Shown here: positions 34,189-42,521 of the stretch, piece by piece | Numbering within the stretch: position 1 is the stretch's first letter | How the letters are laid out: each line of letters begins with the position of its first letter | NCBI GenBank assembly: GCA_030681895.1 | Contig: JAUXRI010000287.1 | Coordinates: 52,390-116,389, forward strand | Source: Myxococcales bacterium | Lineage (GTDB): Bacteria; Myxococcota; Myxococcia; Myxococcales; Myxococcaceae | Direction of reading: 5' to 3' | Length of the DNA: 64,000 nt | The notes under the pieces: generated by a model | What the model saw: only the letters and a program-made list of their open reading frames with translations | Told to the model about the DNA's origin: nothing | The model's database searches: none | Position numbers and translations under genes: made by a program

Positions 34189-37008
34189 GTGACGTCACTC
34201 CGCCCTGCCTTTGCTGCGCTCGTCTTCATGCTGACGAGCGCGACCGCGACGGCGCAGTTCACGCCGACGGTCGACGTGGGCGGGCGACAGGTGACGCTGT
34301 CGTGGTCGTCACCCTTTCCTGGCGCCACCGAGCTCGCGTGGGGCCCGACCTCGGCCCCGTCCTTCACGGGGTACCCCAATCGTTTCACCGCGCCAGGCAC
34401 GGGCAACGCGCACTCCGCCACGCTCCGGCGACTTCCCCCTGGCACCTGGTTCGTCCGCGCTCGCACGGGCTCGACCGAATCGATAGAGCAGCCGGTCGTC
34501 GTCCCGTCTGACGACGGCGCGCCGCTGGCCGACTGGGCCTTCGACGGCACGGTGAACGCGCTGCTGCGCCATGGCTCGAGCTGGTACGTCGGCGGCAATT
34601 TTTCGTCGGTCGGCCAGACGACCGGTGGCGGCGTGCCGACCCTGTTCGATGGGGGGATGCCGCTGCACTTCCCGGAAGTGGCGGGGCAGGTGTTCGCCGT
34701 CGAGTCAGATGGAGCGGGTGGCTTCTACATCGGTGGGAGCTTCACGTCGGTCGGTGGCCTGCCGCGAAGCAACGTCGCGCACCTGTTCCCAGACCTGGGC
34801 GTCGACCCGCTCTGGAAGCCGGCGTGCAACGGGTCCGTGTACGCCATTCAGACCGGCGTCACCGGGTCCGTCTACCTCGCCGGCCTCTTCACGAGGGTGA
34901 GCGGACAACTGCGCGGCCCACTCGCCGAGATTCTCCCGAACGGCGCACCGACGCCCTGGAACCCCACCGTTGCTGGGCCCGTCTTCGCCCTCGAGCGGAT
35001 CGGCGGGACTGTCTACATCGGTGGCGGTTTCAGCGCGGTGAATGGCGTGGGCCGGACCGGCCTCGCCGCGATCGACGGCGCGGGCATGCTCCAGGGCTGG
35101 AACCCGGCGCTGACGGGCGGGTCGGTCTACGGCCTCATGGAGCTCGGCGGAGTGATCTACGTGCACGGGCTCTTCACCGGCATCGCGGGCCAGGCACGGG
35201 TCGGAGGAGTGGCCGCGGTCGACCTCGTGGGCACCGTGCTGGAGTGGAACCCTCCCATTGCCGGTGGCCGGATCAGCGCCTTCGCCCCGAACGGCCCCGG
35301 CTCACTGTTCATCGGAGGAAGCTTCACGAGCGTCGGACCGCTGAACAGAGTGGCGCTGGCGCTGGTGGACACCGATGGCGGCCAGCCACTGGCATGGAAC
35401 GCAGGGCTCACCGGTGGCCAGGTCGTGGGCCTCGCGAAGGAGGCCGGTGGCGTCTCGGCCGTCGGGAGCTTCACGCGCAACATGACCGGGCTTCGTGTGG
35501 CGACCTTCTCGGCCGCCAACGGCACGCCGCTCTCCATCGGGCCTCGCTTCAACGGCATTCCCAGAGCGGTTGCGCTCTCGCCGAGCGCGGTGTTCGTCGG
35601 CGGTGACTTCACGGGACTCAGTGAGCAGCCTCGCACGGGGCTCGCGGCGATCAGCAACACGTCCGGCGCCCTCGAACCCTTCGCGCCCACGCTCGCTGGT
35701 GCGACCTTCGGCAATCCGACGGTCAACGCGCTGGCCGCGGAGGGCGCGACCCTGGTGGTGGGAGGGAACTTCACCGCGGTCGACGGCGTCAGCCGCAACA
35801 ACGCGGCCATGGTCACCACGAGCGGAACACTGAACTCCGGCTGGGACCCGAACGTCGGTGGCACGGTGTGGGCGCTCGCGGTCGGGCCGGGCGTGGTGTT
35901 GATCGGTGGCCAATTCAGCCAGATCAACGGCGGCACGCCCCGCGGCGCTGGGGCCATGGTGGACGTGGTGAACGGTCAGGCCGTTGCGTTCAACCCGGTC
36001 TTCAACAACGCCGTGTTCGGGATCGCGGCTGAAGGAGCGACGAGCTACTGGGTCGGAGGCTTCGGGCTCACGAACGGCATCGCGCGGGATCACGCTGCGG
36101 CGTTCAGTCTGTCGAGCGGCACCCTCGACCCATGGAACGCATCGGTCACCACCGACGTGAAGGCCGTCCACGTCGCGGGCGAGAGAATCGTGCTCGGCGG
36201 CTCGTTCGACTTCGTCAACGGGACCATCGTCCGGCGCGCGCTCGCCGTCTTCAATCGCGGCGATGGTGGGGTGACGTCCTTCGACGCGCACCTCTCTGCG
36301 GTCGCTGGGGTGCAGGCGCTCACGAGCACAGGCAACACCGTGTACGTGGGCGGCAGCAGCCTGATGGATGGGGGCCTGGTGATTTCGGTCGACCTCACCT
36401 CGCGCGCCGTCCAGGACATCGACGTGCGGGGCGAGACCGACGTGTTCTTCAGAACGAGGGTCGGCACCGTGGAGACCCTGGCCGCCGACTGTGTTGCCCA
36501 GCGCGTCGCCGTCGGTGGCTTCTTCCACTCGTCGGGCCTCACGCCGGTGGGCGGCATGACGTTGATTGCCGCGCCGTGTGCCGTCGCCGTGGCGGACGCG
36601 GGTACGGGCAACGCCGACGCCGGCACGATCGACGCGGGCGCAGACGCAGGCTCGCCAGACGCAGGCTCGCCAGACGCAGGCGCAGACGCAGGCTCGCCAG
36701 ATGCGGGCTCCGTGGACACCGACGCTGGCATGGGCACCGTCGACGCGGGCGTCATGCCAGACGCCGGGAGCGCGATGGATGCAGGGGTCGCTCCAGACGC
36801 CGGGCCACCGAGCGATGGAGGGGCGACTGTCGATGCAGGCGGCCCTGACGGCGGCGGCGTCGATGCAGGCGACGGCTTCGATGCGGGGCCTGATGGCGGA
36901 ATGGGGCTCTCCTTCGTGCCAGCCTGCGGCTGCTCAGGCGTCGACCAGGCCCCGCTGGGGCTCGGGCTCCTGCTCGCGCTGCTCCTTCGACGTCGCTCGA
37001 CCCGCTGA
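34189..37008 (+). CDS. Secreted delta-60-repeat protein with Asp-Ala-Gly linker and MYXO-CTERM-like tail
   Basis: GTG 34189 begins a signal peptide (LRPAFAALVFMLTSATATAQ). An earlier in-frame start at 34099 would bury it behind 30 polar residues. Residues ~100-800 are a long array of repeats of the form W.P...G.V.A......YVGG.F..V.G..R..LAAID (for example VYIGGGFSAVNGVGRTGLAA), the delta-60/DUF5122 type that folds as beta-propellers. A linker of DAGSPDAG-like repeats (~830-905) follows. The end has CGCSGVD, a Leu-rich helix and RRRSTR, matching the tail of the protein at 14538-18575. It is probably anchored on the cell surface. It appears to be in its own transcription unit. Confidence 0.87.
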   Translation: MTSLRPAFAALVFMLTSATATAQFTPTVDVGGRQVTLSWSSPFPGATELAWGPTSAPSFTGYPNRFTAPGTGNAHSATLRRLPPGTWFVRARTGSTESIEQPVVVPSDDGAPLADWAFDGTVNALLRHGSSWYVGGNFSSVGQTTGGGVPTLFDGGMPLHFPEVAGQVFAVESDGAGGFYIGGSFTSVGGLPRSNVAHLFPDLGVDPLWKPACNGSVYAIQTGVTGSVYLAGLFTRVSGQLRGPLAEILPNGAPTPWNPTVAGPVFALERIGGTVYIGGGFSAVNGVGRTGLAAIDGAGMLQGWNPALTGGSVYGLMELGGVIYVHGLFTGIAGQARVGGVAAVDLVGTVLEWNPPIAGGRISAFAPNGPGSLFIGGSFTSVGPLNRVALALVDTDGGQPLAWNAGLTGGQVVGLAKEAGGVSAVGSFTRNMTGLRVATFSAANGTPLSIGPRFNGIPRAVALSPSAVFVGGDFTGLSEQPRTGLAAISNTSGALEPFAPTLAGATFGNPTVNALAAEGATLVVGGNFTAVDGVSRNNAAMVTTSGTLNSGWDPNVGGTVWALAVGPGVVLIGGQFSQINGGTPRGAGAMVDVVNGQAVAFNPVFNNAVFGIAAEGATSYWVGGFGLTNGIARDHAAAFSLSSGTLDPWNASVTTDVKAVHVAGERIVLGGSFDFVNGTIVRRALAVFNRGDGGVTSFDAHLSAVAGVQALTSTGNTVYVGGSSLMDGGLVISVDLTSRAVQDIDVRGETDVFFRTRVGTVETLAADCVAQRVAVGGFFHSSGLTPVGGMTLIAAPCAVAVADAGTGNADAGTIDAGADAGSPDAGSPDAGADAGSPDAGSVDTDAGMGTVDAGVMPDAGSAMDAGVAPDAGPPSDGGATVDAGGPDGGGVDAGDGFDAGPDGGMGLSFVPACGCSGVDQAPLGLGLLLALLLRRRSTR

Positions 37009-37026
37009 ACCAGCGCTGAGCCGCCC

Positions 37027-37043
37027 GTCAGGGCACACCTGAC
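37027..37043. terminator. Stem-loop after the delta-60-repeat gene
   Basis: GTCAGG-GCACA-CCTGAC forms a perfect 6-bp stem with a 5-base loop 19 bases after the stop codon. A T-run is absent. It may end the upstream transcript before the KaiC operon begins. Confidence 0.4.
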
Positions 37044-37179
37044 CGTCAATGTGATGCCGGCGGCGCCCACAATCGCCTCGCCCAGCACCGCGATTCTCAT
37101 GAACTGAACCGTCCAGGGGTGGCTCGACCCTTGCTCACTCACGAGTCCGGCAGCCCCCATCGGGCGCAGCGGGGAGCGA

Positions 37180-37629
37180 GTGACTGATCAAAACAGCCCG
37201 AAGTCCGAGTCGACCGCCGCCCTCATGGAGCCGGTGCGCCGATGCGTCTGGCAGCGCGCGGGCCCCGACCCCGACGCCACCGGCATCGCCACGTCGGTGC
37301 TCGTCACATGGCAGCAGGTCGCCAGGCAGCTGGCGCCGGTCATCGGCGTTCGAGGGGCCAACGTGCTCTTCGCGCGCGCGCTGCATCTGGCGAGCGTCAC
37401 GTTTCCCTGGCTGCCCGGCGACGACGAGCCGGCCGAGCGACTGGAAGCCGTTCTCCGTGAGCGCCTCGAGGCGCAGCCGGTCGCCAGCGCGTTCGAGGCC
37501 GGGTGCTCCGTGTTGCAAATCCTCACCCAGCTCTTGTCTGACTTGATTGGGGAGCCCTTGAGCGAACGATTGCTGACTCCGGTCTGGGCAGCGCCACCCC
37601 TTCCTGCCGAACCGGAGCGCACACCATGA
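37180..37629 (+). CDS. Small protein heading the KaiC/c-di-GMP operon
   Basis: The 149-residue protein starts at GTG 37180 with GGGGAG just upstream. No known domain was recognised. It is mostly helical (SVLVTWQQVARQLAPVIGVR, GANVLFARALHLASVTFPWL, SVLQILTQLLSDLIGE) without a signal peptide or clear membrane segment. Its stop overlaps the ATG of the KaiC-like gene (ATGA), so the two are translated together. By position it could be a sensor or regulator of the ATPase, but that is inference only. Confidence 0.75.
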   Translation: MTDQNSPKSESTAALMEPVRRCVWQRAGPDPDATGIATSVLVTWQQVARQLAPVIGVRGANVLFARALHLASVTFPWLPGDDEPAERLEAVLRERLEAQPVASAFEAGCSVLQILTQLLSDLIGEPLSERLLTPVWAAPPLPAEPERTP

Positions 37630-39068
37630 ATGACAAAGTTGCGATTCGCCGATTGGCGACGGGCGTGCCCGGGCTGGACGAGGTGCTGGGCGGCGGCCTG
37701 CCCGAGTTCTCCTTCAATCTCATCAGCGGCCCAACGGGCGCAGGCAAGACGACGCTCGCGCACCAGCTGATGTTCGCGTTGGCCACAGTGGAGAAGCCCG
37801 CGCTCTTCTTCACCGTCCTGGGTGAGCCGCCGCTCAAGATGCTGCGGTACCAGCAGCAGTTCGACTACTTCGCCCTCGAGAAGGTCGACACCGCGATTCG
37901 TTTCGTCGACCTGAGCGACGAGGTCGCGACCGGCCAGCTCGACCACGTGCTCGAGCGCATCACCGCCGAGCTGAAGGCGTCGTCACCCGCCTTCGTCTTC
38001 GTCGATTCGTTCCGCGCGATGGCTCGTGAGGCCAGCTCCGAAGGCATGGGGAGCTTCCAGCAGTTCGTCCAACAGCTGGCCATGCAGCTCACCGGCTCGC
38101 GCGCGACGTCGTTCCTGATGGGCGAGTTCGGGCCGGGTGACGCCGTGTTGACCATCGCCGACGGCGTGGTGTCACTCGTCCAGGACGTGCACCGCAACTC
38201 GATGGTGCGCAAACTCCAGGTGCTGAAGATGCGTGGCCAGGCCAGCCTGCCGGGCCTTCACACCTTCCGCATCACCACCGCCGGCCTCGAGGTCATTCCC
38301 CCGGCCCCCGTACGCGCGAACCGGGTCAGCACCGCATCGGTCGAAAGACCTCGTCTCTCCGTGGGGGTCGCCGGGCTCGATGAGCTGCTGGGCGGAGGGC
38401 TGCCCGAGGGCTACTCGATGCTGGTCGCGGGCCCCTCTGGGTCGGGGAAGACGGTACTCGCCTCGGCGTTCCTCTCCGAAGGCGCGCGTCGCGGCGAAGC
38501 AGGCCTGCTGGTGGCCTTCGAGCAGGCGCCCAGTCAGTCGTTGGACCCGGCGATGGAGGACCTCGTGCGCTCCGGGAAGGTCGGGTTGATCGACACCCGC
38601 TCGCTCGAGCTGTCCATCGACGAGGTCGTCTTCCAGCTGCTCAAGGACATCCGCCGGCTGAAGGCCACGCGCGTCGTCATCGACTCGTTGTCGGGCTTCG
38701 AGCTGGCGGTGGCGCCCACTTTCCGGGAGGACTTTCGCGAATCGCTGCTGCGGCTGGTCGCGTCGCTCGCGAGCGTCGGCGTGACGGTGGTGATGACGTC
38801 GGAGCTCGAGGACCGCTACACCGACCTGCGCTTCAGCCCGTACGGCACGGCGTTCCTGACCGACGCCATCATCGTGCAGCGCTACATCGAGCTCGAGAGC
38901 CGGCTGGAGCGGGTGCTGTCGGTCGTGAAGGTCCGTGGCAGCGCCCACAGCACCGACATTCGCCGCTTCTCCATCGGAAGCACAGGCATCACCCTCGGGG
39001 CGCGCCTGGACGAGTTCGAAGGGCTGTTGGCGGGTCGCCCCACCCGCCGCGCCCTGAGGGCCCCATGA
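37626..39068 (+). CDS. KaiC-like double RecA-domain ATPase
   Basis: The 480-residue protein has two RecA/KaiC domains in tandem, each opening with the family block: GVPGLDEVLGGGLPE and GVAGLDELLGGGLPEGYSM. Walker A motifs are GPTGAGKT (35-42) and GPSGSGKT (269-276). Walker B-like strands are AFVFVDSF and VVIDSLSGFEL. The length is close to cyanobacterial KaiC (~519). Cyanobacterial KaiC is a clock protein with KaiA and KaiB; no kaiA or kaiB gene is seen, and non-cyanobacterial KaiC-like proteins usually serve signalling or stress roles. Both ends overlap neighbours by ATGA, giving a three-gene coupled operon with a GGDEF-EAL enzyme, so a role in cyclic-di-GMP control is likely. Confidence 0.92.
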   Translation: MNDKVAIRRLATGVPGLDEVLGGGLPEFSFNLISGPTGAGKTTLAHQLMFALATVEKPALFFTVLGEPPLKMLRYQQQFDYFALEKVDTAIRFVDLSDEVATGQLDHVLERITAELKASSPAFVFVDSFRAMAREASSEGMGSFQQFVQQLAMQLTGSRATSFLMGEFGPGDAVLTIADGVVSLVQDVHRNSMVRKLQVLKMRGQASLPGLHTFRITTAGLEVIPPAPVRANRVSTASVERPRLSVGVAGLDELLGGGLPEGYSMLVAGPSGSGKTVLASAFLSEGARRGEAGLLVAFEQAPSQSLDPAMEDLVRSGKVGLIDTRSLELSIDEVVFQLLKDIRRLKATRVVIDSLSGFELAVAPTFREDFRESLLRLVASLASVGVTVVMTSELEDRYTDLRFSPYGTAFLTDAIIVQRYIELESRLERVLSVVKVRGSAHSTDIRRFSIGSTGITLGARLDEFEGLLAGRPTRRALRAP

Positions 39069-40612
39069 CCGAACGTTCGAAGATGGTTGTCCTGGCAGAC
39101 CGCGAGGCCGCGCTCTCGGCTGCGGAGCAGGCCCTCGCGCGGCGCGTCGAGACCGCGACCCTGCGGGAGGCCGCGCTCGCCGCGCAGGAAGCGGTGGTGC
39201 GCGCCCGCTCCGACGAGACGCTCAACAGCGCAGCGCTGCTGCGTGAAGCCAATGAGCGCCTGGTGGTGGCGGCGGTGAACGCCCAGGGCCTGACCGAGGT
39301 CGCGGAGCAGGCCACGGCGCAGATGTCTTTCATGGCCGAGCACGACTACCTGACCGGCCTGCCCAGCCGTGCGCTGCTGACTGACCGGTTGGCGCAGGCC
39401 ATCGGCCTGGCGACGAGGCACCGGCATCGTGTGGCCGTGATGTACGTCGACCTGGACCACTTCAAGCACATCAACGATTCGCTGGGGCACGCCGTGGGTG
39501 ACGAGCTGCTCCAGTCGGTGGCGCAGCGGCTCCTGTCGTGCGTGCGCGTCACCGACACCGTGAGCCGCCAGGGCGGCGACGAGTTCGTGGTGTTGCTGAG
39601 CGAGGTGAAGACCGCACATGACGCGTCGCTCACGGCCGAAAAGCTCATTCACGCCATGTCCGAGCCGCACCTCATCGGAGGCAATCGGTTTCACGTCACC
39701 TTGAGCATCGGCGTCAGCGTCTTCCCCGACGACGGCCCCGACGCTCCGGCCCTGCTGATGAGCGCCGACACCGCGATGTACGCCGCCAAACGCGAAGGCC
39801 GGAACACGTACCGGGCCTTCACGGCCGACATGAACGTGAAGGCGGTCGCGCGGCAGTCGGTCGAGCAGGCGCTCCACCGGGCGCTGGAGCGCGACGAATT
39901 CGTGCTGCACTACCAGCCGAAGTTCAACCTCAAGACCGGTGACATCACGGGCGCCGAGGCGCTGGTGCGTATGACGTCGGAGGAAGGGCTGATTCCGCCG
40001 CTGCAGTTCGTGCAGACCGCCGAGGACTGCGGCCTCATTCTGCCGCTGGGAAAATGGGTGATGAAAGAGGCCTGCCGGCAGATGGTGGCGTGGCGCAGCG
40101 AGGGGGCGGCCATCGAGCAGATCGCCGTCAACGTGTCGGCCCTCGAGTTCCACGGGAAGGACTTCATGAGCAACGTGCGCGGCATCTTGACCGAGACCGG
40201 GCTCGACCCGCGACGGCTCGAGCTCGAGCTGACCGAGAGCGGGCTGATTCAGGACACCGCGACGACGACGCTGACGCTGCAGTCGCTGAAGGCGCTCGGG
40301 GTGCACATCGCCGTCGACGACTTCGGCACCGGGTATTCGAGCTTGAGCTACCTGCGCCGGTTCCCCATCGACACGCTGAAGATCGATCAGTCGTTCGTGC
40401 AGGAGATCAACGGAGACGCGGGCAACGCCATCGTCAGCGCCGTCATCGCCATGGGCGTGAGCTTGAACCACCGCGTGGTCGCCGAGGGCATCGAGACCAT
40501 TCCGCAGCTGGCCTTCCTTCAACAGCACGCCTGCGAAGAAGGCCAGGGGTACCTGTTCAGCCCACCGGTGACCGCCGAGGTGATGGGCAAGATGTTGCCT
40601 CGCGCGGCGTGA
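39065..40612 (+). CDS. GGDEF-EAL cyclic-di-GMP turnover protein
   Basis: The 515-residue protein has an N-terminal Ala/Arg/Glu-rich coiled coil (~8-90). A GGDEF domain follows (active motif GGDEF at 170-174; product-inhibition site RVTD at 161-164), then an EAL domain. EAL landmarks are intact: EALVRM (298-303), VNVSALE, ELTESG, DDFGTGYSS, KIDQSF, EGIET and GQGYLFSPP. Both diguanylate cyclase and phosphodiesterase activities are therefore possible, and the balance is probably set by a partner. There is no receiver, PAS or membrane segment. Its ATG overlaps the stop of the KaiC-like gene, so ATPase and c-di-GMP enzyme are made together, suggesting the ATPase gates c-di-GMP output. Confidence 0.95.
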   Translation: MTERSKMVVLADREAALSAAEQALARRVETATLREAALAAQEAVVRARSDETLNSAALLREANERLVVAAVNAQGLTEVAEQATAQMSFMAEHDYLTGLPSRALLTDRLAQAIGLATRHRHRVAVMYVDLDHFKHINDSLGHAVGDELLQSVAQRLLSCVRVTDTVSRQGGDEFVVLLSEVKTAHDASLTAEKLIHAMSEPHLIGGNRFHVTLSIGVSVFPDDGPDAPALLMSADTAMYAAKREGRNTYRAFTADMNVKAVARQSVEQALHRALERDEFVLHYQPKFNLKTGDITGAEALVRMTSEEGLIPPLQFVQTAEDCGLILPLGKWVMKEACRQMVAWRSEGAAIEQIAVNVSALEFHGKDFMSNVRGILTETGLDPRRLELELTESGLIQDTATTTLTLQSLKALGVHIAVDDFGTGYSSLSYLRRFPIDTLKIDQSFVQEINGDAGNAIVSAVIAMGVSLNHRVVAEGIETIPQLAFLQQHACEEGQGYLFSPPVTAEVMGKMLPRAA

Positions 40613-40637
40613 GTGCAGCCGCCAGCAGTCGATCGCA

Positions 40638-40931
40638 ATGACTGACCCTGCCGTCACATTGGCGATCCATCGGGCGGCGCAAGCGGTTGAGCGCGTGCTG
40701 ACGCGGCAGCGCGCGGGCGGCGTGCGGCTGTGGGAGTACCAACCGTCGGTGCTCCACTCGAAGACGATGCTCGTGGATGAGCACCTGAGCGTCGTGGGCT
40801 CCATCAACTTCGATTGGCTCTCGATGATGGCGCTGGAAGAAGGCGCGCTGGTGATGTCAGACCCGCGCGTGGTCGATGAGCTCGTGAAGGCGTGGGAAGC
40901 CGACGTCGCGTTGTGCGTCGAGGTGCCGTAG
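40638..40931 (+). pseudogene. C-terminal fragment of a phospholipase D / cardiolipin synthase-like gene
   Basis: The 97-codon open frame contains one complete HKD motif with its flanks: LWEYQPSVLHSKTMLVDEHL followed by VVGSINFD (H-x-K-x4-D, then G-S-x-N). PLD-superfamily enzymes such as cardiolipin synthase (usually ~400-500 residues) need two HKD motifs, so at least the first half is missing. The sequence upstream is the end of the GGDEF-EAL gene, so the rest has been lost. The remaining frame is intact and could still be translated from ATG 40638, perhaps as a non-functional peptide. It probably marks an old deletion or rearrangement at this point. Confidence 0.75.
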
Positions 40932-40971
40932 CTCCCTGCACCTTGGCGCATGGAATGCAGAACTCCTCGCC

Positions 40972-41670
40972 ATGACGCCCCTTCGCATCGTCGCAACGGC
41001 CTTCTGCCTGCTCGGTTGCAGGGCGGAGTCGGTCGTCGGGCTGATCGATGAGCACCGACCCGCCGTCGAGAAGACCTTCGGAGCCATTCGACTGATTCAA
41101 CTCCCTCTGGCGAATCACGAAACGCCCGCAGTGCCGCTCGTGCTCCAGACGCCAACGAAAGACGGCGTGAACGCGATGTTCATCTACGGCGAAGACCTCG
41201 CGAAGCCGGGCGGCGCGAAGGCCGTGCCGCTGAGAACCATGGACTCGTTGGCCCTCGTGCAGTGCGGCTCGCTGCTCGACACCGAGAAGCTCTTTCCGGG
41301 GGCACCACAGACCCGCCTGATGCAGGTGACGCTCACGCCACCGCTCGCCAGAGGGTACCTCTCGGCCTGCGCGCGCCTGCGCTACGTGCTGATCATCCAG
41401 GGCACGGCGTTCAAGGCGCCGCAGGTCACCACCGACGCGAACTTCTCGCCGGGGCTCTTTCGGGCAGACGTCGCGGCGGTCGACCTCTCGAGCGGAAAAC
41501 CGGTGGGCGCGTTTCAAGTCGAAGCGGTGAACACGTCAGGCGTCACCATCGTCAGCGGGGAGGATCGCGAACAACGACTCCTGCGCGATCTCGAGGGCGC
41601 GATCTACAACGCGCTCAGAGAGGGCACGCGCCAGGCCTTCCCCGGCTCGATGCCTCCACCGTCGCTCTGA
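40972..41670 (+). CDS. Predicted lipoprotein of unknown function
   Basis: The 232-residue protein has a lipoprotein signal with lipobox LLGC (MTPLRIVATAFCLLGCRAES). The mature domain alternates strands and helices (LMQVTLTPPLARGYLSACAR, LRYVLIIQGTAFKAPQVT, VAAVDLSSGKPVGAFQVEAV). Its last part, a strand-turn-strand followed by a helix, recalls small outer-membrane assembly lipoproteins, but no family was assigned. It is monocistronic. Confidence 0.7.
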   Translation: MTPLRIVATAFCLLGCRAESVVGLIDEHRPAVEKTFGAIRLIQLPLANHETPAVPLVLQTPTKDGVNAMFIYGEDLAKPGGAKAVPLRTMDSLALVQCGSLLDTEKLFPGAPQTRLMQVTLTPPLARGYLSACARLRYVLIIQGTAFKAPQVTTDANFSPGLFRADVAAVDLSSGKPVGAFQVEAVNTSGVTIVSGEDREQRLLRDLEGAIYNALREGTRQAFPGSMPPPSL

Positions 41671-41757
41671 TGGTTTGCCGTCTGACTGAGCCAGCGCAGG
41701 AGGAGCTCAACGACGCGCTCGTCATCTCCTCAACCGGGTCATCGGCGCGCTCGAGCG

Positions 41758-42213
41758 TTACCAGCGGCCCACGAGCGTGAGCGGTCGACGCTCCTTGAGC
41801 CCGTTGCGCAGGTCGAACGCGACCTCGATGACCGCGGTCTGGGTCGTGCCGCTCACGCTCGGGCGAAAGGTCACGGGGAACTCGACGGCCTCTCCAGGCT
41901 GAAGCTCGATTCCACCGATGGAGCTGATCTCGAACGCGGCGTCAGCCAGTGGCGTCGCATCGAGCTGCACCAACGCGCCGGAGCTGGAGGGGACGCCTTC
42001 GATGATGAGCGGAATTCTTCCGACGTTCACGAGGATGAACGACTTCGTAACGCGCGCGCCCGCAGCGCCCATGAAGCTCAGGGTGTCCGACTCGACGTGC
42101 ACCCCGTCGAGTTCGACGAGAACGCGGGCCTCTGCGCGTTGGGGCTCTTCGATGATGGGTCCCGGGCAGGCGCAGACGAGCACAAGCACTGCCAGAACGA
42201 GAACTCGTCGCAC
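41758..42213 (-). CDS. Lipoprotein with Ig-like (ASH) domain
   Basis: The 151-residue protein starts at GTG 42213 with a strong hydrophobic leader ending in a cysteine (VRRVLVLAVLVLVCACPGP). The mature part is one beta-sandwich. TKSFILVNVGRIPLIIEGV, IELQPGEAVEFPVTFRPSVS and AVIEVAFDLR follow the ASPM/SPD-2/Hydin pattern of Ig-like domains found in many myxobacterial lipoproteins. It presumably sits at the outer membrane. A longer in-frame start at 42339 would add a polar extension before the leader and was rejected. Confidence 0.78.
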   Translation of the reverse strand: MRRVLVLAVLVLVCACPGPIIEEPQRAEARVLVELDGVHVESDTLSFMGAAGARVTKSFILVNVGRIPLIIEGVPSSSGALVQLDATPLADAAFEISSIGGIELQPGEAVEFPVTFRPSVSGTTQTAVIEVAFDLRNGLKERRPLTLVGRW

Positions 42214-42263
42214 ACAACAGTCATCGCCCACCACTTCGCGCGCCGTCAACTCACGAGCGCCGC

Positions 42264-42455
42264 TCACCGCCCGAAGTCGATGACCTGCTGGCTCACCTCG
42301 CTCACTTCTTTCCCGTTGAGTTCGTGGTGCGAGGTCCACGTCACGACGCCGCCGGGCACCTCGGGGCTGATGACGACCTCGTCCTTGCTGACGGCGTCAT
42401 TCGAGAGCTTCTGCTTCCGCACGAAGGTGACGGTCGCGACCGCGTGGCTGCCCAC
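42264..42455 (-). CDS. Small hypothetical protein
   Basis: A 63-codon frame runs from GTG 42455. Third positions are strongly GC-rich (nearly all G or C), the codon signature of real genes in this genome. The product (MGSHAVATVTFVRKQKLS ... VVTWTSHHELNGKEVSEVSQ) reads as a compact beta-rich protein without signal or membrane segment. It overlaps no other credible gene: the plus-strand gene starts at 42522. Function unknown. Small-gene finders may miss it. Confidence 0.5.
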   Translation of the reverse strand: MGSHAVATVTFVRKQKLSNDAVSKDEVVISPEVPGGVVTWTSHHELNGKEVSEVSQQVIDFGR

Positions 42456-42521
42456 GGTGCACGGCGCAAGACGTTCGTTTCGAGCGCCTCACCACCACGC
42501 GCCTCGTGTTCTGCTGTCGAC

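Noticed and set aside
37010..37160. Minus-strand frame beginning MRIAVLGEAIVGAAG upstream of the KaiC operon
   Set aside because: It runs into the antisense of the delta-60-repeat gene with no stop or domain. The first residues look protein-like, but nothing else supports a gene.
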